13,060 nt of DNA from Anaerolineae bacterium (lineage in GTDB: Bacteria; Chloroflexota; Anaerolineae; 4572-78; J111): assembly GCA_020433785.1 (NCBI GenBank), contig JAGRCC010000065.1:1-13060 (forward strand), given 5' to 3'. Every line of letters starts with the position of its first letter. The stretch's first letter is position 1. The translations under genes and the position numbers were made by a program. The notes beneath the pieces are model-generated. The model made no database searches, had not been told where the DNA came from, and saw only the letters and a program-made list of their open reading frames with translations. Of the stretch, positions 11,896 through 13,060 are shown piece after piece.

Positions 11896-13060
11896 TATGT
11901 TCGCTCCTTGGTTCTAGATTAACGCGAAGGTCGACCGCTTCCAGTAAATCGGCGGCTTCCCAGGCCAGCAGGCCGCCTTGTAAAATCGACACGTTTTCAA
12001 ACCCTTGTTCCTTTAAAACCGATGCGGCTCGATTGCTGCGCCGGCCGCTGCGGCACACCAAAACAATGGGCTGCGTTTTGGGGATGGATAAACTTTCGGC
12101 CATGACGTCGCCCAAAGGAATAAGGCGCGCCTCGGGAATGTGGCCTTTGGCATATTCCCGAGGTTCCCGAACATCGATGACAACCGGTTTGTCGCCGTTG
12201 CTGCTGTGCAGATTTTTCCACAACTGTTCAGGGCTAACGGTGGTCAAATTATCCGGGAGGATGACCGGGACAGTCGATAATTCAAACGAATGGTGGCTTT
12301 TAGGCAGATTTTGACACTCTTTGAAGGCTCTGAAGGGGCATTCATAGATGCAAATGGCCGGATCAAGGACTCGGTAGAACAAAAAGCCAATCGCCTCTTC
12401 CTCACTCAAAAAGTGGCTGTCGCCGACCTTCTGGGTGAAGCCGGATGATTTCATGATAGCTAACACCGGGTCTTGGACCTTCATGAAAAAGATGTCACCG
12501 CCCCGCTCATGGTACAAATGATGAATATTCTCCAGCATGCGGATACCGCTGATATCACAGTTGTTCACCCCATGCATCCGCAGCAGCAGAAACCGCTCGG
12601 TTGGCTGGCTGGTCATATGTTTAATAATCAACTCTTCAACGTGGTTGACCGCGCCAAAGTAGAGGTCGCCGGAAATCTTGATAATACCCAATTGCGGACA
12701 ACCCGGCTGACCTGGCCGCCGCCGGATAAAATGTTTATAGGTTTTATCCGGTACGACCGGAAAGACTTTGGGAACGCTGGTGCGGGTGATATAAAAGGCA
12801 AACGAGATAAGAACCCCCATTAACACCGCAAACTCAATTTTCAAGAAGATGGTGCCAAAAAACGTGATCAACATGATGATGGCATCACTCCGGTTGCCTT
12901 TCCAGATCAGTTTCATTTCTTTTATATCAAGCAACCCGTAGGCGGTGACCATTAGCACGCCGGCCAGGGCGGCAATCGGTAGATAAATCCCCAGTGAACC
13001 CAATGTCAACATCGCCACCAACACAAAGACGCTTGACAACAGGCTGCTCATCCGAGTTTT
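11873..13060 (-). CDS. SulP-family anion transporter with STAS and rhodanese domains (5' part missing)
   Basis: The frame is open to the right edge (Lys-Thr-Arg precedes the first Met in view), so the N-terminal transmembrane part lies outside. The visible 395 residues begin in the last SulP membrane segments (roughly 5-40 and 57-90 from the first Met), with the family's KTR-M-SSLL and YLPIAALAGVLM features. A cytoplasmic STAS domain follows at ~120-225, with CDISGI at 165-170 where STAS domains carry their conserved D-x-S. A cysteine-bearing linker (CIYECPF...KECQ, ~234-246) comes next, then a rhodanese domain at ~288-368 with DVREPREYAKGHIPEA and the active loop CRSGRRS (Cys333). SulP proteins carry sulfate, bicarbonate or related anions. 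The rhodanese suggests sulfur handling, but the substrate cannot be told from this part. The stop lies inside glpX. Confidence 0.9.
   Translation of the reverse strand, partial: KTRMSSLLSSVFVLVAMLTLGSLGIYLPIAALAGVLMVTAYGLLDIKEMKLIWKGNRSDAIIMLITFFGTIFLKIEFAVLMGVLISFAFYITRTSVPKVFPVVPDKTYKHFIRRRPGQPGCPQLGIIKISGDLYFGAVNHVEELIIKHMTSQPTERFLLLRMHGVNNCDISGIRMLENIHHLYHERGGDIFFMKVQDPVLAIMKSSGFTQKVGDSHFLSEEEAIGFLFYRVLDPAICIYECPFRAFKECQNLPKSHHSFELSTVPVILPDNLTTVSPEQLWKNLHSSNGDKPVVIDVREPREYAKGHIPEARLIPLGDVMAESLSIPKTQPIVLVCRSGRRSNRAASVLKEQGFENVSILQGGLLAWEAADLLEAVDLRVNLEPRSEHNGSNTIT

Noticed and set aside
1..13060. CRISPR arrays, tRNA or rRNA genes
   Set aside because: No regularly spaced direct repeats, cloverleaf sequences or rRNA-like stretches were seen by eye.

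Overview
The window reads as chromosomal DNA from a free-living bacterium. A T-box riboswitch, LexA-type boxes of the Gram-positive and cyanobacterial kinds, and a short GlpX fit Chloroflexota (for example an Anaerolineae-like lineage). That placement is an inference from style and was not tested by any search.

Layout. Positions 1-420 hold a minus-strand T-box riboswitch with its own promoter and terminator; the gene it controls lies beyond the left edge. Positions 416-807 have no convincing gene but contain the promoter and a GAAC-N4-GTTC box for the first small gene. From 808 to 9520 lie two diverged copies of the same three-gene cassette. Each has a plus-strand gene for a ~105-residue cysteine-containing protein, then a convergent minus-strand gene for a large helical/TPR-like protein ending in LexA-type (S24) domains, and upstream of that on the minus strand a gene for a 544-residue multi-pass membrane SPFH/band-7-like protein. 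Copy A is 808-4699 and copy B is 5078-9520. After copy B, on the plus strand, comes a zinc-ribbon metallopeptidase (9750-10808). A bidirectional terminator separates it from a minus-strand pair: a SulP transporter with STAS and rhodanese domains, cut by the right edge, overlapping glpX (class II fructose-1,6-bisphosphatase).

How the genes may work together. The duplicated cassette is the unusual part and I do not recognise it as a described system. The S24 proteins have no recognisable DNA-binding domain. They keep an Ala-Gly cleavage site, a catalytic Ser and a Lys at LexA-like spacing in the last domain. The domain before it looks like a second S24 fold that has lost its Ser. Both SPFH genes have a palindrome matching the cyanobacterial LexA consensus (RGTACNNNDGTWCB) just upstream of a candidate promoter, and small gene A has a Gram-positive-type LexA box at its promoter. 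My inference is a damage- or stress-responsive module: a LexA-like regulator switches on a membrane scaffold, an autoproteolytic TPR/S24 effector and a small cysteine protein. The function remains unknown. Copy A genes look richer in A+T and in Lys/Asn/Ile codons than copy B genes, and protein identity between copies is only moderate, so the duplication is old or the copies arrived separately.
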